This document shows positions 47,119 to 59,304 of a stretch of DNA of 64,000 bases, piece by piece (the stretch's first letter is position 1; each line of letters starts with the position of its first letter). The translations under genes were made by a program, and so were the position numbers. The stretch covers positions 256,772 through 320,771 of the forward strand of contig VYZB01000144.1 in NCBI GenBank assembly GCA_013397455.1, written 5' to 3'. The stretch comes from Crotophaga sulcirostris. Lineage: Eukaryota > Chordata > Aves > Cuculiformes > Crotophagidae. The notes beneath the pieces are model-generated. The model was not told the origin of the DNA. It saw nothing but the letters and a program-made list of their open reading frames with translations, and searched no databases.

Positions 47119-50100
47119 TCTCACTTCTAGGACTGCAAACCATCAGTACCAACGAAAATCCATGTCTTTTATTTGGACTTGGGTATCTGCAGGAAATCAC
47201 TTGAAAATTCCCCACATTTGGGAATTATCGGTGCTACAGAAAATAATGATTGCCGATCTGAAGAAGAGTTGTGTTACAGTCTAACTGTAGTTAAATATAC
47301 ACTGTCTTTACCAGGAACATTTCTCTTAGCTGGAGTTGTCTCCTGTGTGTACTTCAAAGGCTGGGGATATTGCAGTTTGTGTCATTTCCTTTGAAGGTTT
47401 TGAAATACCTAGAGAACTCTTCTAAGAAAGAAGAAAGTGACATTTAAATATACCCATGATTTCAGGATATTTCAAATATTTCTGAAGCCTGCATGTTTCA
47501 GTTAGTGTGGCTTTGTTTACTGCAAAATCGTTAGCAGAGATAGAATCTGAGTACTTTGGCTTGACATGATGGAAAGGTTTAATACCCTCCTTTCTTTGCC
47601 TTCCAAAAGACTACATTGCTTTTAATTAGCTCTAGTCTCTTTGCTAAGTAGAATGAAATTGCCCAGCTGTGTAGGAGCTGTGGGCTAGCAGTAGGTATTG
47701 GAAGCTGGAAGCACTGAGACCCTCTTTCCAACAAAAGTGTTTATAAGCCAATTTCATGTTGACAGTGTTAAATAACAGTGAAGTGCTTAGATATGTTTGC
47801 AGATCTGGACCATAACCACATGTCTTTATCTGGCCAAAATGTGCTGGTTTCTGGCTTTTAAACTTGATTGTAGTAAGGCATTACTATTGAGAGTTTTCAT
47901 ATTTTCCACTGTGATCTGAGCAGCAATGCTGGTTTTGTGTTTACCAAGAAAACCAGGTAGTGTTTTAGCTGGACCTTTCCCTGATATTTGCTTGACGGAT
48001 TAATTTGGACCTTCCTCTAGAATTATTTGGGGAAGGTAAAATGGCAAAATCAATGGAGGCCCTTCTGCAAGCTGATTTTCTGTGTGCATAAATTACTTTT
48101 TCTGCTTTGTTATATAGTACCCTCAGAACTGCAAGCAGAGTGAGACCACACAGTCTTCTTATGCTCACAGCCGATTTTCCTGTTTGTTGTAACATGCATA
48201 AATGGACTGCACATTTAACTTTTCCGTTTCTTATGCTGTCTAGGACTTGTTTTGGAAACCTGAGCTGGAAAAATTAGTGGACAATGATATAACATCTAAA
48301 TTTAACTCCTGAATTAAAACTAAACTGTTTAATTTTGTTTCTTTTTCTGCATATAGGTGGTTCACCCCCTTAAAATAGCCATGTTTAGTACTTGTGAATA
48401 GAAAGATGTCTGTCTTTAGAACTAAAATTAAATCACTTCTAACAACCATATTCTCTCAGATGTGCAGCCCCATCATGACAGGAACAAAATAAATTCCAGG
48501 TTTCAGCGTTTCTTGTAGGAAAAGAGCATCAAAGAACCAGTTCTTTAATTTTCTTCTTAATCAATAAAGCACATAAATTGCACATTCATTTTTAAGTATG
48601 TATGAATACATGATCCAACATTAGAAGCAAGATATTCTGTGTATTTAATATAACTTCATAGGTATTACAAATAATATTTTTACTTACATTCTGCATATTT
48701 ACTTATGCAGAAATAAATACTTATTAACTTTAAATCCAAACAAATTGTTTGAAAATGTTACCAAGTTTTTTTCTGTTTTACTTAGTTACAAAAGTACTGC
48801 AGTCCTAACAAAACGCGTAAAGAAGTTTTCTTATTCTACAGTTTGATCAACAGAAATCAGATGCTGTCCATGTCAAAGACTAAGCATTCTCCCATATATT
48901 TACTATCAAAGTGTTTAGTTCACTAGTCCTTTGTGGTTTTCAAGCCTTAATTCACTTCTCACTAGGTTCAGCAAATTATTAGAATCAGTACTTTAAATGT
49001 GGATAATGAAGAAGTGACCAACTTGGTTGATGAAATGAAATTATTACGGACAACGAGAACTTACTATTGTTGAAAAAAGTTATAGGAAAACTTTGTTATA
49101 GAATGATTTTTTTCAGTAAAATAGCAGAGGAAAGTTCATATTCGTATAATATGAGTAGTTTATATTTGGAAACAGCCTACAGTATACATATTATGTTGAT
49201 GGTCCTGAAACTAGCCATTAGCATTTAGACAGTAGGTCTTTGCGCAATCCTTTATATAGCTTCCCAAACACGTCTCCTCAAACTCAGCAACAGTCAAAAT
49301 TGAACACTAATATGCAAGAATAGAGAACAAAACAGAAAATGTCATTGTGGTGTTGCATATATATTTGCATAAATCCATGGCATATTCACGTATTGAAATT
49401 TTTACACTGCTCTGGACTTCTTTCTCAAAAAAGAAAGGAGATAATTTGAAAAGAATACAGGGTCAGTAATCAAGACCATGAGACAAATTCCATATGTAAT
49501 GAGATGAAGTTCACTGACACGTTTCAATTCTACAATAAACATATCTGAGCAATAACCCAGACCTTTATGTAACCTTGAACAGTATTGAGAATACCACAGA
49601 TTACTTAGTCTTTTCCTCATGATGCAAGGAATCAGAATAGAATTTTTCAACCTTAAAGCTTTCAAAAAAAATCTGTAACTGTTAGAAATTCTTCTACACA
49701 CACAGGCTGTGAAATCAATTAATAAATTCCTGGTTAAAGCCCCCTGAAGTGTTATCAGGGCAAAGGTATAGACACAAAGTTTGTCTTGAGGAGTCCCTTT
49801 GCTGTTGAGGAAATATTACTGCTGTTTTCTTCATCATCTACTTTTTCCTTAGGTGTCAGGATACAGCTGATAGCAGTAGTCAAAAGCAAAGTAGTCATTA
49901 GTGGTCATTAGATCTGTCTGATTTTTATTTTTTTTTTAATACTAATGCCAACACCCTGCATATATAAGTCTTTTAAATAAAAATACATTTTAAGGGTTTT
50001 TTGCAGTGCTTAAAAGCTTTATTTAGTAGATAAAGGGAAATGATTTTGTTTAAAGTGTGGCATCTGTATATCTTTCATGAAAATATCTTAAAATCAGAAA

Positions 50101-50168
50101 TAGACTGAAAGTATATGTCCAGATAGAAGTTATTTTTTATTGACTAGGAAGTATTTCTTATTGACCTG
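47119..50168. other. anonymous very AT-rich DNA; possible 3' UTR of a minus-strand transcript
   Basis: No gene or repeat family is seen. If the exon-like segment at 50169-50334 is a real terminal coding exon, the minus strand below it would be its 3' UTR. AATAAA signals exist on the minus strand at 50136-50141 and 50018-50023, but such signals are frequent by chance in DNA this AT-rich. Confidence 0.45.
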
Positions 50169-50334
50169 TCACTCTAGGTCCTGATTTTCTTTATTATCAG
50201 CTTCACCATACTTGTTTTTACCTTTTAACAACATACGCATCAGCAGTTCTGTTGAGCAGGGCCAAATCGTATAGGACACAGTATGAGCTCGTCCACATTC
50301 TGGTTGCACAAGACTGCAAGCGCGATTCACCTGT
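50169..50334 (-). CDS. candidate terminal coding exon of unknown gene
   Basis: On the minus strand, TTATTGTTTCACAG ends at 50335 as a splice acceptor. It is followed by a frame open to TGA at 50169-50171, about 55 codons. The peptide, including VNRACSLVQPECGRAHTVSY and IWPCSTELLMRMLLKGKNKY, looks like folded-domain protein, unlike the residues before the acceptor in the same frame. Six CpGs lie at or near the segment, several as Arg CGN codons, against a CpG-poor background. A second acceptor (ACAG) lies four bases later. A possible donor inside (AAAAG|GTAAAA) would make it an internal exon instead. I do not recognise the protein. Its phase fits the candidate exon at 52744-52813. Confidence 0.35.
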
Positions 50335-51112
50335 CTGTGAAACAATAACGTTTTACAAGACTGATTTTTAATTGCATCTTTTACTTGAGTGCAGAACAAT
50401 CCCTGGAGGATGACTTTTCTCTTCTCAAAATGAAAACAGCAGTGCAAAAAAATCATGTTCAAGGTAGTGGATGTTTGGAACTTGCTCACTGGCTTATCTT
50501 TCTTGTTTATTTTGAACTGAAGGAATACTGTATCTGAGACAACCGTGTAAGAAAATAGTGGTTTTGAAGGGAGTCTTCAGAATTAGAGTGTGGGGTTTAT
50601 TTTAAATTCTAGGTCTACAAAGCAAATAGTTTTGATGATGTTTTCCTAGCTTCAGAGTGGAGCAAATGAAGTTTTATTCTGTTTTAGGAGCTCTTGGATA
50701 AAGAATTTGTAAGTATAATATGATTATATTTTATTTCATCAGTAGTATAAGTATGGTATGTTTAGAATTAAAAAAAAAAAAACTAGAATGCATGTGGCAG
50801 CACTTGAAAGAAAAATGCCTCCTAATTTACTGGGATTAGTTTTCATTTTGTGGTTTGCACGGGCCTGGAGATACATGAGCTACTACTAAAGCCTAACTGA
50901 GAAAATCAAGTTTATTGTCAATGATCTCGAATTTACAATGTTTTCACTGAGAAATTTTGAAGGGTCTGTTAATTTCAAAATGGTTGGAAAAAAATAATTC
51001 AATTTGGGCACCTTCTGTATTCAACTGTTCTTTGTCAATAACCAGTGAAACATGTTATGTTAGGCAAGAAGTATTAAAGGGGGTCTTTGTTTTCACATGC
51101 ATCTAGACTCAC
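50335..51112. other. anonymous AT-rich DNA (intron of the candidate gene if real)
   Basis: No gene or repeat family is seen. A poly-A run lies at 50769-50781. Confidence 0.5.
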
Positions 51113-51129
51113 GTTGCACTTGGTGCAAC
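51113..51129. repeat. perfect hairpin GTTGCAC/GTGCAAC at edge of tandem array
   Basis: A 7-bp perfect inverted repeat (51113-51119 and 51123-51129) with a TTG loop. Its right arm ends exactly where the octamer array begins. Confidence 0.85.
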
Positions 51130-51241
51130 AATTTTACAATTTTACAATTGTAAAAATTGTAAAAATTGTAAAAAATTGTTTTACAATTTTACAATTTTAC
51201 AATTTTACAATTTTACAATTTTACAATTTTACAATTTTACA
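51130..51241. repeat. octamer tandem array (TTTTACAA)n with internal inversion
   Basis: The array has three parts. About two copies of TTTTACAA come first (to about 51147). Three inverted units follow (TTGTAAAA type with 5, 5 and 6 A's, about 51148-51178). Then come seven full forward copies plus a partial one (51179-51241). The first switch is a perfect palindrome ACAATTGT (51144-51151). The second is TTGT-TTT-ACAA (51176-51186). The right-hand forward units are nearly identical, so this part is young or actively homogenised. The inverted arms can pair into a long AT-rich hairpin. The rest of the window holds no similar array. Confidence 0.92.
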
Positions 51242-52743
51242 GTGCCGGAAAGCCACATAGAGCATCAATGATTCTTGGCTTTGAAATAGTTTGCTAATGA
51301 CAGCCATTCCCAGTGCATGACTGCCTGGAGATGGTCAACATTATACCAGGGCATAGGTCTGGACTGACAGCTGCTAGCGAAAGATGATGCTTAGTCTGAG
51401 AGGCAGCAGACCATGGAACTCTGTTATGGTTGCTGGGATCTGGCAAATTTGCTGGAGAGCTACCCAGTGTTTTTACTGGTTACTGGAGTTTGCTTGCTTG
51501 CTTGCAATCCTATCAGATACTTGTACTCTTCAGATATCTGTGACCAGTCTTAATTTTCTTCCATTTAAAGACCATTTTCAGGGCACAGGATGGTGGTTTG
51601 GTCATGTCTTTGGTTTCGTCTGGTCAGATTTGGTCCATTTTGGAGTTATGTTCTTCTACATAGTCCATCAGAGAGAAAGTATTTCCCTAGGTATCTGTAT
51701 ATGGCTTGTTGGTCTTTGGGCGTTTACTTACTTGGGAAGTCGTTGGATGGTATTCAAGTTGGAAGTTGAGGTGTGTCCAGTATTTTTGTTCTATTGCACT
51801 GGTAAAAACCCTAATATTTTTTGGTTTTGAGAGAAGAAAGGAAGAAAACACAGAATTTATGGTAGTGATTATTCTTCTCTGAGACTTCACCTTATGGCTA
51901 GGAGATTATTTAGTGGTTTATGCCAAGTGGAATTGCTGCAGCTGAAGACAGAAAAGCAAATAGAATATTGATCACATCAAAGCAGCCTGGAAGGTACTGT
52001 TTTGTAAAAAATCTCCCTGCTTAAAGAATGTTCAAATATTTCCCCATGGAAGTTGTTGAGGGACAGAAAGAAAGGCTGTTGTTTGCTAATGGGATTTTTC
52101 TGTTGGAACACATTTTTGACGGGAAGTTGAAAAGTGTTTTGAAGGAAAAAGAGCCACAGCAAAGTTTGATAACTGAAGTATGAGGACTGTAGTTCAAAGC
52201 TGTGCATCTCTCTACCCAGACTTTTGATACTTTCAATTTGATACATTTAAGTTTGTTAACTAAAACAGAAATACTGGAGGATACTGCATACAATGTCCTT
52301 ATAAAACTATAGTGCCAAAAATCCAAATACTTACAACATTTTGAAGAATAACAACTTCTAACTTTTACAGGAAAGGAATCTCCTAAACAGTTTTGTCAAT
52401 GCTCACGTATTTTTCTAGCTGTCATATTTCAGATACAGTCATATTTGTACATTTGATAATGCTACAGCTTATATGATGACAGAAATTTACCCGCTCAGGG
52501 TTCCATACATTGATGCAACATAGGATAAGCATGGACGTTTGACCATGACTGTGTTGTTCTATCCAAGATAGTTCACCTTAGTTATATTTACAAGGACTCA
52601 TATTTGCAGGTTGTTAACTGCCCATTTTGCCTGTCATGTGGTATAAAGAGGTTGAAAGCACAGCAATGTCTAGCTGCACATTATTTATATGAAATAAGAG
52701 GTAAATGGGTAGCTAATATCTTCCCAGTTCTGTACTTTCATAC
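51242..52743. other. anonymous non-coding DNA
   Basis: No gene is seen. A 148-codon plus frame (51384-51830) is Trp/Phe/Leu-rich only because of the T- and G-rich strand and has no recognisable domain. A (GCTT)n run of about four units lies at 51490-51505. Confidence 0.5.
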
Positions 52744-52813
52744 GTTATATAGATGAGATCAGCTTTTCCAGCTGATGCAAAGCTACTTCGAAAGCCAGTC
52801 GGAAAGGTTTTTC
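52744..52813 (-). CDS. candidate internal exon (70 bp) of unknown gene
   Basis: On the minus strand a strong polypyrimidine tract and acceptor (TACTTTCTTCTTTACTCAG, ending at 52814) precede a 70-bp segment that ends before a GTATGA donor (52743-52742). The frame giving GKTFPTGFRSSFASAGKADL is open throughout and ends with two bases of a codon. The candidate exon at 50334 begins with one base of a codon, so the two would splice in frame. A second frame is open almost as far but hits TAA. The phase match has a one-in-three chance of being accidental, and the protein is not recognised. Confidence 0.2.
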
Positions 52814-55800
52814 CTGAGTAAAGAAGAAAGTACGGCAGCAGAACTCTGTTCCTGTTGTGCAGAGCACTAAGAGGGAAAACATAATATGCCATCACAGGAA
52901 GATTTTGTGGTTGATGCTGAGAAAATCATAGTGGGATGAAAACTACATGGATGTAGCCTGACATTCTTGCTTTTTAAAAGTAAGGCTGTCCAAAAGTCTG
53001 TTAAACATAGCAGTCTTAGGGGAGCAACAACAAAAAACAAAAGACATGTTGTCATTGCAATTAAAATAACAAGTAAAACCTCAAATGTAGTCTTTATTTG
53101 AAGGAGAGAATATATAGATATATGGAAATTTCATTTATTTTGTAGTTCTAGTTCTCAGCCTACCAGGTTCCGTGACTGAATTTCATAATCCATTAGTAAT
53201 CTAAAGTATGTAATAATATGTAGTAATCTAAGTATGAGACTATTAAAAATGTCAAAAGTTTTTAATAGTTGTCGGGTAGTATAGTCTGCATTTCTTGCAA
53301 ATATTAAATTGTATTTAAAATCAAAGACATTTATTAGATACTTGAGGTGCTAGCCATAGTACAAGTTATAAAACCTATTATTATTTCTTCCAAAATAATA
53401 GTGTTGCATCATTCTCTCTGTTAAAGTTTTATCTAAGAGGAAGTACAATATTATTTAATAGAATTTCTCTGATATTTGAAACTGTGGATTGAGTACCTAT
53501 TAGGTCTATAATTCTGGTATTTGGCTGTGGTATATAGCATCTAGCAAAGGATTTCTGCAAGCTCAGAAATAGTTGTAGTGGCCTTATATAATTTGGATCC
53601 TTCCAAGTGCTCTTATGAGAATATTTGTACATTTTCAGGAAGGATTTAGTATGACAGAAACAACCTTCACCCTCCTGCAAAACTTAATTAATCAGTCCTT
53701 TAGGTGACTAATTAGATGTGCTGAATTTCTAGTGAAGTATAATGTTTCATCCTAGTTCTTCACGCCTATGTTACCCAGCTGGTATCTGTAAACTGAAAAA
53801 GGATATTGCTACAGTGCATAGTTCCTAATAAAATTCAAATTAAATAATCACCTCAATTATAGATTAAAAACTCCAGGTTCAACAATTATCCAAAGAGCTC
53901 TACTTCACTGAAAACCCGCAGTTATGTACCTACTCCTTCCCCTTCCTGCCTGAATTTATAGCTCTCTCAAACAGATGTAATTTAAATTTAGCTTAAATTG
54001 TGCCCTAAATTGTTTCCATTATGTCAACCTGGAGGAACCTGTATCTTTTCCTGGAATATGATATCATTATTCTTGAACTGCATTTCGTACAGTGTATGAT
54101 ATCTTTTCTATATTGAACATTTTCAAGGAAAACCTTTTAGAGTTCCTGTTAGTGCTTAGACATTTGAGTCAGTTAAATGTGGAAGGAGGAGAACTGTGTC
54201 TAGTATATTCATTCCAGTTATGGTAATTGTCTTTGAAGAACATTCTTATTTATTAATGGATTATACCAAAATTTTTATATCCAGTCTAATGTTTATAATA
54301 CAAATAATACTGTATTTTGTCGATTAATGAGCAGTGGTGTTAGGTGGAAGAAGGAACAGCTGTGAAAGTTTTTCTTACTCCTGAGTCACCATCTCCACAA
54401 AAGTCACAGTCTACTGGGTTGACATTTCTGGTGAAAAGGTTCAGATTTTCAGAGACTTGGTTAAAACCCATGGGAATTCCTTTCTCACAAAGGCTTTTCT
54501 TTTTTATTTTTTTGTCACACATCCACATGCCTTATACCATCTTCCCTTTAGTGATCCAATCTTGTTTTGATTTATTGCCATTCTCTGGGAAGTCAGATCT
54601 CTGTAAAATAACGGAAATTCTTTTTCTATGCTTATTGAAAATACATCTTTTTCAAGTCTGCAACTCTACAGAAACTCTGGAACGAAGTCTTTGGAGTCAA
54701 GGGCTAATTTGCATATGAGAGGAAGACAGTAAATAGGAAATTAGGATCACAGATGATTCACATAGTAACCACCTAAAACCAAGGGAGTCCTTCACTTCTA
54801 CTAAAACATCTGAATTGTGGATTTCCTTTGTACTCTTTGAGTGGTGGGGTTTTGAGAATGTATGATTGTTGGCACTGAATTTGTGGGTGCTTCTGAAGTA
54901 TCAGAGAAGGGCTTCTGACAACATACCTAATATGCAAGGTGTGTAATGGCTTTTGGACCCTTTCAGAAGAATATCTTACTTTGGACTTCTGTGGAGGTAC
55001 AGTGCTAGCAGTGCCATTAGGTTGAGAAAATCAGTTTATTGATCCACTGTGCAAACATGATCTCAGCCTCTGAGGGACTGCTAAAGCTCTGGCCCGACTG
55101 GTAAAAGGTGAAGTGCTGAGCCTGGAGCAGCTACTGGAGTTGAGACCAAGCTCAAGAGAAAACAAATTAAGAAAAAGCTAAAAGCCTAATTTGATTTTCT
55201 GTCTGGAGCTGGTGCCTTGTGTCTCTGCATAGGCACTAGGAGCAGAATAAGGAAGGAGGAGGCTAGTGTTAATTGTCAAGGAGATAGTACAGTTAATTGG
55301 AATTTAATTTACAGGCAATGCTATCAGTCCATCAGTGCTGCCCTCTGCATAAGTGACAGGCCAGATTATTCAAGGCAGAGAGCATCACTTGGCCTGGGGC
55401 CAGGAGAAGGAGTACAAGTGAGACTCTGGTCCTCTCTCTTTCCTAAAAGGGTGATCCTAAAGAAGCTACAGAATTTTTTCAAGTTGCCCTGGAACTTGAT
55501 GCCTGATCGCATCTGTGCCCAGTCACTTCTGCTTCCTGTTCCACTTCAGAGAAAGCTGGAGGAAGAAGCATGTGACATCAGAAGATGTCAAGTGGCAGGG
55601 GCATGACCTGGCACTGTGTAGAGTTGCTGCTACAGGGTTGTTCCACCCAGAAATTTCCCAGAGGAAGGGGGTTTTGAATATGGAATCAGCCAGGAAGATT
55701 TAAGACCTGGTGGAGCTTGCCGTGCCAACATAATACCTGACATTTCATTCTGTGATTTTTCAAATCCCTGAAGGATGTGAAACCTTTTGAGTTACCCAGT

Positions 55801-56490
55801 ATAATGTGGTTTTCATAAAGATGTTTTAACTTTCCAAAGCTTCCAAGCTTTCTCTTCCATGATTCCTTAAGGATTTTGGAAGTGCAGAATGATTGCAATC
55901 TGAGACTGAGCAGGAAACATATTTGCCCTACCAGAAAGAACCAAAAGTGATGATTGTGCCTAAAGCAACTGAATTTGGAATTCTGACATCTTTGAAATTT
56001 ATGATTGTAGTAGCTGTACTTTGTGTTTCACATCTTTGTTCATGAGAATGTAGACTTGCATTCACTGCCTTCTCTTAAGCTGTTTACCCATATATAATGC
56101 TCTGTGAGGCTAACCAGTAAGAAATTCCCTGTTTCTAGGAAGGCAGATAGAGCCCACATACCTCGTCACAGATGTTACTTCACTAGTTGGTTTTAACCAC
56201 GATGTAATAGCAGAGATCAAATTTCACTACATTGCTCAGGTATGTCCTTATAACTTAGTGACCACAAAAGTGTTATCAAATTAATGCTAAGCATACACTT
56301 ATATACTTTGCTAAATGACACTAATTTATCAAATGCTGTCTGGGGTGATCAGATCCATTGAAGCTCAATAGCTTCTACTTCACTGTCAAGAGGCAGGTTT
56401 TCTGCTGTTCACAGAAAATTATTACCTTGTTTTACCTTACTAAGACTTCTATTGATTACACAGCTTGGGGGCAGGGGACAGCAGTGTGTG
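52814..56490. other. anonymous AT-rich DNA with a GC-richer block at 55.1-55.7 kb
   Basis: No gene is recognised. The block at about 55080-55720 is richer in G+C and holds a 129-codon plus frame (55217-55606) without an identifiable domain. It may be an old repeat I do not recognise. The rest is ordinary AT-rich sequence. Confidence 0.5.
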
Positions 56491-57440
56491 TCATAGAATC
56501 ATAAGGTCTTCCTGGAGCTTTTTCTTCTCCAGGCTGAACAACCCCAATTCTCTCAACCTGTCTTCATAGGAGAGGTGCTTCATCCCTCTGATCATTTTTA
56601 CAGCCCTCCTCTGGACTTGCTCCAACAGGTCCAAGTCTTTCCTATGTTGAGAGTTCCATAGCTGGACATGATACTCCAAGTGGAGTCTCAGAAGAGCAGA
56701 TTAGAGAGGAAGAAACACCTCCCTCAACCTGCTGGTTACAGTTCTTTTGGTGCAGCCCAGGGTACAATTGGCTTTCTGGGCTGCAAGTGCACGTTGTTGG
56801 CTCATGTCCAGCTCATCCACCAGTAACCCCAAGTCCTTTTCAGGGCTACTCTCAATCCCTTCATCCCCCAGGCTGTATTGATACCAGGGAATGCCCCGAC
56901 CCATGTGCAGGACCTTACACTTGGCCTTGTTGCACTTCATGAGGTTCGCACAGGCCCACCTCTCAAGCCTTTCAAGGTCCCTCTGGATGGCATCTCTTTC
57001 CTCCAGCATGTCGACTACACCATTCAGCTTGATGTCATCTTAGACTTGCTGAGGGTGCCCTTGATCCCACTGTCCATGTCACCAACAAAGATGTTAAACA
57101 GCGCTGGTCCCAATACTGACCCCTTAGGAACAGAACACCACTTGTTACTGGTCTCCACTTGATAAACTGTTGATTGGCAAGTCTTTGAGTGCGACCTTAT
57201 CCACCAAGTGGTCCATCTGTCAAATCCTTCCCAATTTAGAGACAAGGATGTTCTGTGGGACAGTGTCAAATGCTTTGCATAAGTCCAGGTAGATGATGTC
57301 AGTTGGCTCTTCCCTTATCCACCAACCCTGTAGCCCCATCATAAAAGGCCACTGAATTTGTAAAGCAATATCTCCCCTTAGTGAAGCTATGCTGACTGTC
57401 ATCCATCACATCTTTATTTTCTATGTGCCTTAGCACTATT
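56491..57440 (-). mobile_element. CR1 LINE, reverse transcriptase fragment with internal 3' deletion
   Basis: The minus strand from about 57440 to 56510 encodes decayed CR1 reverse transcriptase. DIIYLDLCKAFDTVPQNILV lies at about 57300-57236, followed by KGSVLGPALFNIFVGDMD, ERDAIQRDLERLERWACANL and [18 protein letters not shown]. Frameshifts separate the first blocks, and a TAG near 56701 breaks the last frame. Directly after the EDL codons comes the CR1 tail (ATGATTCTATGA on the minus strand), so the last part of the coding region and most of the 3' UTR are missing. Compared with the copy at 8891-9996, about 350 bp is absent. The ADD catalytic stretch is not legible. The 5' edge is approximate. 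Confidence 0.9.
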
Positions 57441-59304
57441 TTTATTTTTGCTCTAGTTTACTAAGGAGTAGAAAGAGTTACTTTGGATTTTATACAGTTT
57501 GAAGAGACAAAAAATAATGACATTCCTCTAAATGCAGGAAAATATTCTCTTTTCCTGATACATTTGAAATGTAATTTTGTCTGGCAATTAGAGCCTATGA
57601 GAGACTGACTGGCTGGGTATATTGGGTTATGGCCATAATCAGAGTCCACTTTAATTAATCTGAGTATTATACATTTTGTGGTACTCTAAAATTGTTTAAC
57701 TTCCCTGTCATTTATTAAGAATAAACTTCACTTTCTACCTAGGGATGATTGCATAATGCAGAATTATTAATGGTTAGTCATAAGAAACTAATCAAGTTAT
57801 AGGCAACATGGAGTGAAGAAATGAGCACAGAACCAGGAGCTAAGTTCTTCCATTAATTTGATACATGGTCTTGGAAAAAATCACTTACTGCTCACCACAA
57901 TCTCTCATTTTTCCTTCAGATAAAGAAGGAATATTAATACTCATTTCCCTACTTTGCCAGAATATTGGGAGAATTAGCTAATGCATATGTTTGTGACTAA
58001 AATATTAATGTTTAAAAAATGTCAATTTTTTTAAAAAATCAAATGCTCATATGTATATGTGTGTGTTTACCTGTTTGTACAGATAATTAATAATGAATCT
58101 GGAGAACTGATTATGCTACTTATATCTTTAATTGCCAATCCATTCATTTGAAAGGAACTTTGTCTATCTATTATCTACTTAAATTGCTTCTATCACTGAT
58201 AATACCCAAGTTAATTTATCCTGTGAAGAGGAACTGAAGTATAGATTAAGGCCAAAACAGACTATTATGATAATTTAGTCTGATTCCTGTAACTTAGAAG
58301 ACAAAGATTTTTCTTCCAGCAGTTTCTGTTCCAAGACAGTTCTGTTCCTATCATATTGCCTGTTTTATAACACGAGAAAAGAACCTCAAGGAGAAGCAAC
58401 TTTGATTTTTCAGACCTTTAGATAAACATGTAATTCAAATTACAATAAGGAAAATTTTACTTGCTCTTAACTGCTTGCTGTGGTGTAAAAATTTAATGTG
58501 TATTGAAGTATTGATGAATTTTTTTAGTAGTTGACCTAAGGTGACACAGTGCAGAAGGAGGATAAACTTTGTGTAGGTAAAAAATTAATAAGGAAATATT
58601 TGCCTTGTACAGTGCCTAGGCCATTTGACTGAGTTACAAATAATAACCTGGAATAATGTTTTACTATAGTGCAATCAAAAGCAGAATTTAGTAACCTATG
58701 TTGAAATAATGCTCAATGCCTATGTTCTATTCCTTAGGAAAAAAAGATGCACAGGAAAAAAAAAAAACCTCTTCCAGGAATATTTCAGACCATTTTTTTA
58801 ATGTGTTTTGGCTTTCTGAGCTGTGTTCCTATCTGTGCACAGGAAATACATGTTTAGCACTTATGAACTCTGCAGGTTATACGCATTTCCTTACTTTGGT
58901 TAACCTTGCTTCCCCTTCTGCATTATATATTTTACACTTGTTTTGCCTGCACATACAGATTTGCATACAGATTTGTTGAAAATTACCACATTTGGCATCC
59001 ATTTCTTATCTCACAGTTTATCACTCTACCAAATTTGAGCTTGAGGCTTCTTCCACAGTCTATTTAGTTTGTTACAGACCATAGTTCAATAGGTGTAGGA
59101 AGTGGCATAAGACTGTGTCATTTTAGCAGACTCATCTGAACGGGAAGGTGATGGGTCAGGAGAATCACAATAACATAATGATTAGCAATCATAGCAGCTG
59201 TGTGTAGGTTTACTAAGGTCTCATTAAAGTGTCAACCCCTGGACTGAACCCTCCTTTGCAGTGGGATGCATTAGATGCACACATGGAGAACATCTTTTTG
59301 TTTA
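57441..59304. other. anonymous AT-rich non-coding DNA
   Basis: No gene or repeat family is seen. A 12-bp unit CATACAGATTTG is repeated in tandem near 58953-58976. Confidence 0.6.

Noticed and set aside
51384..51830. 148-codon plus-strand frame rich in Trp, Phe and Leu, like a membrane protein
   Set aside because: The hydrophobic composition follows from a T/G-rich strand. There is no splice context and no recognisable family.
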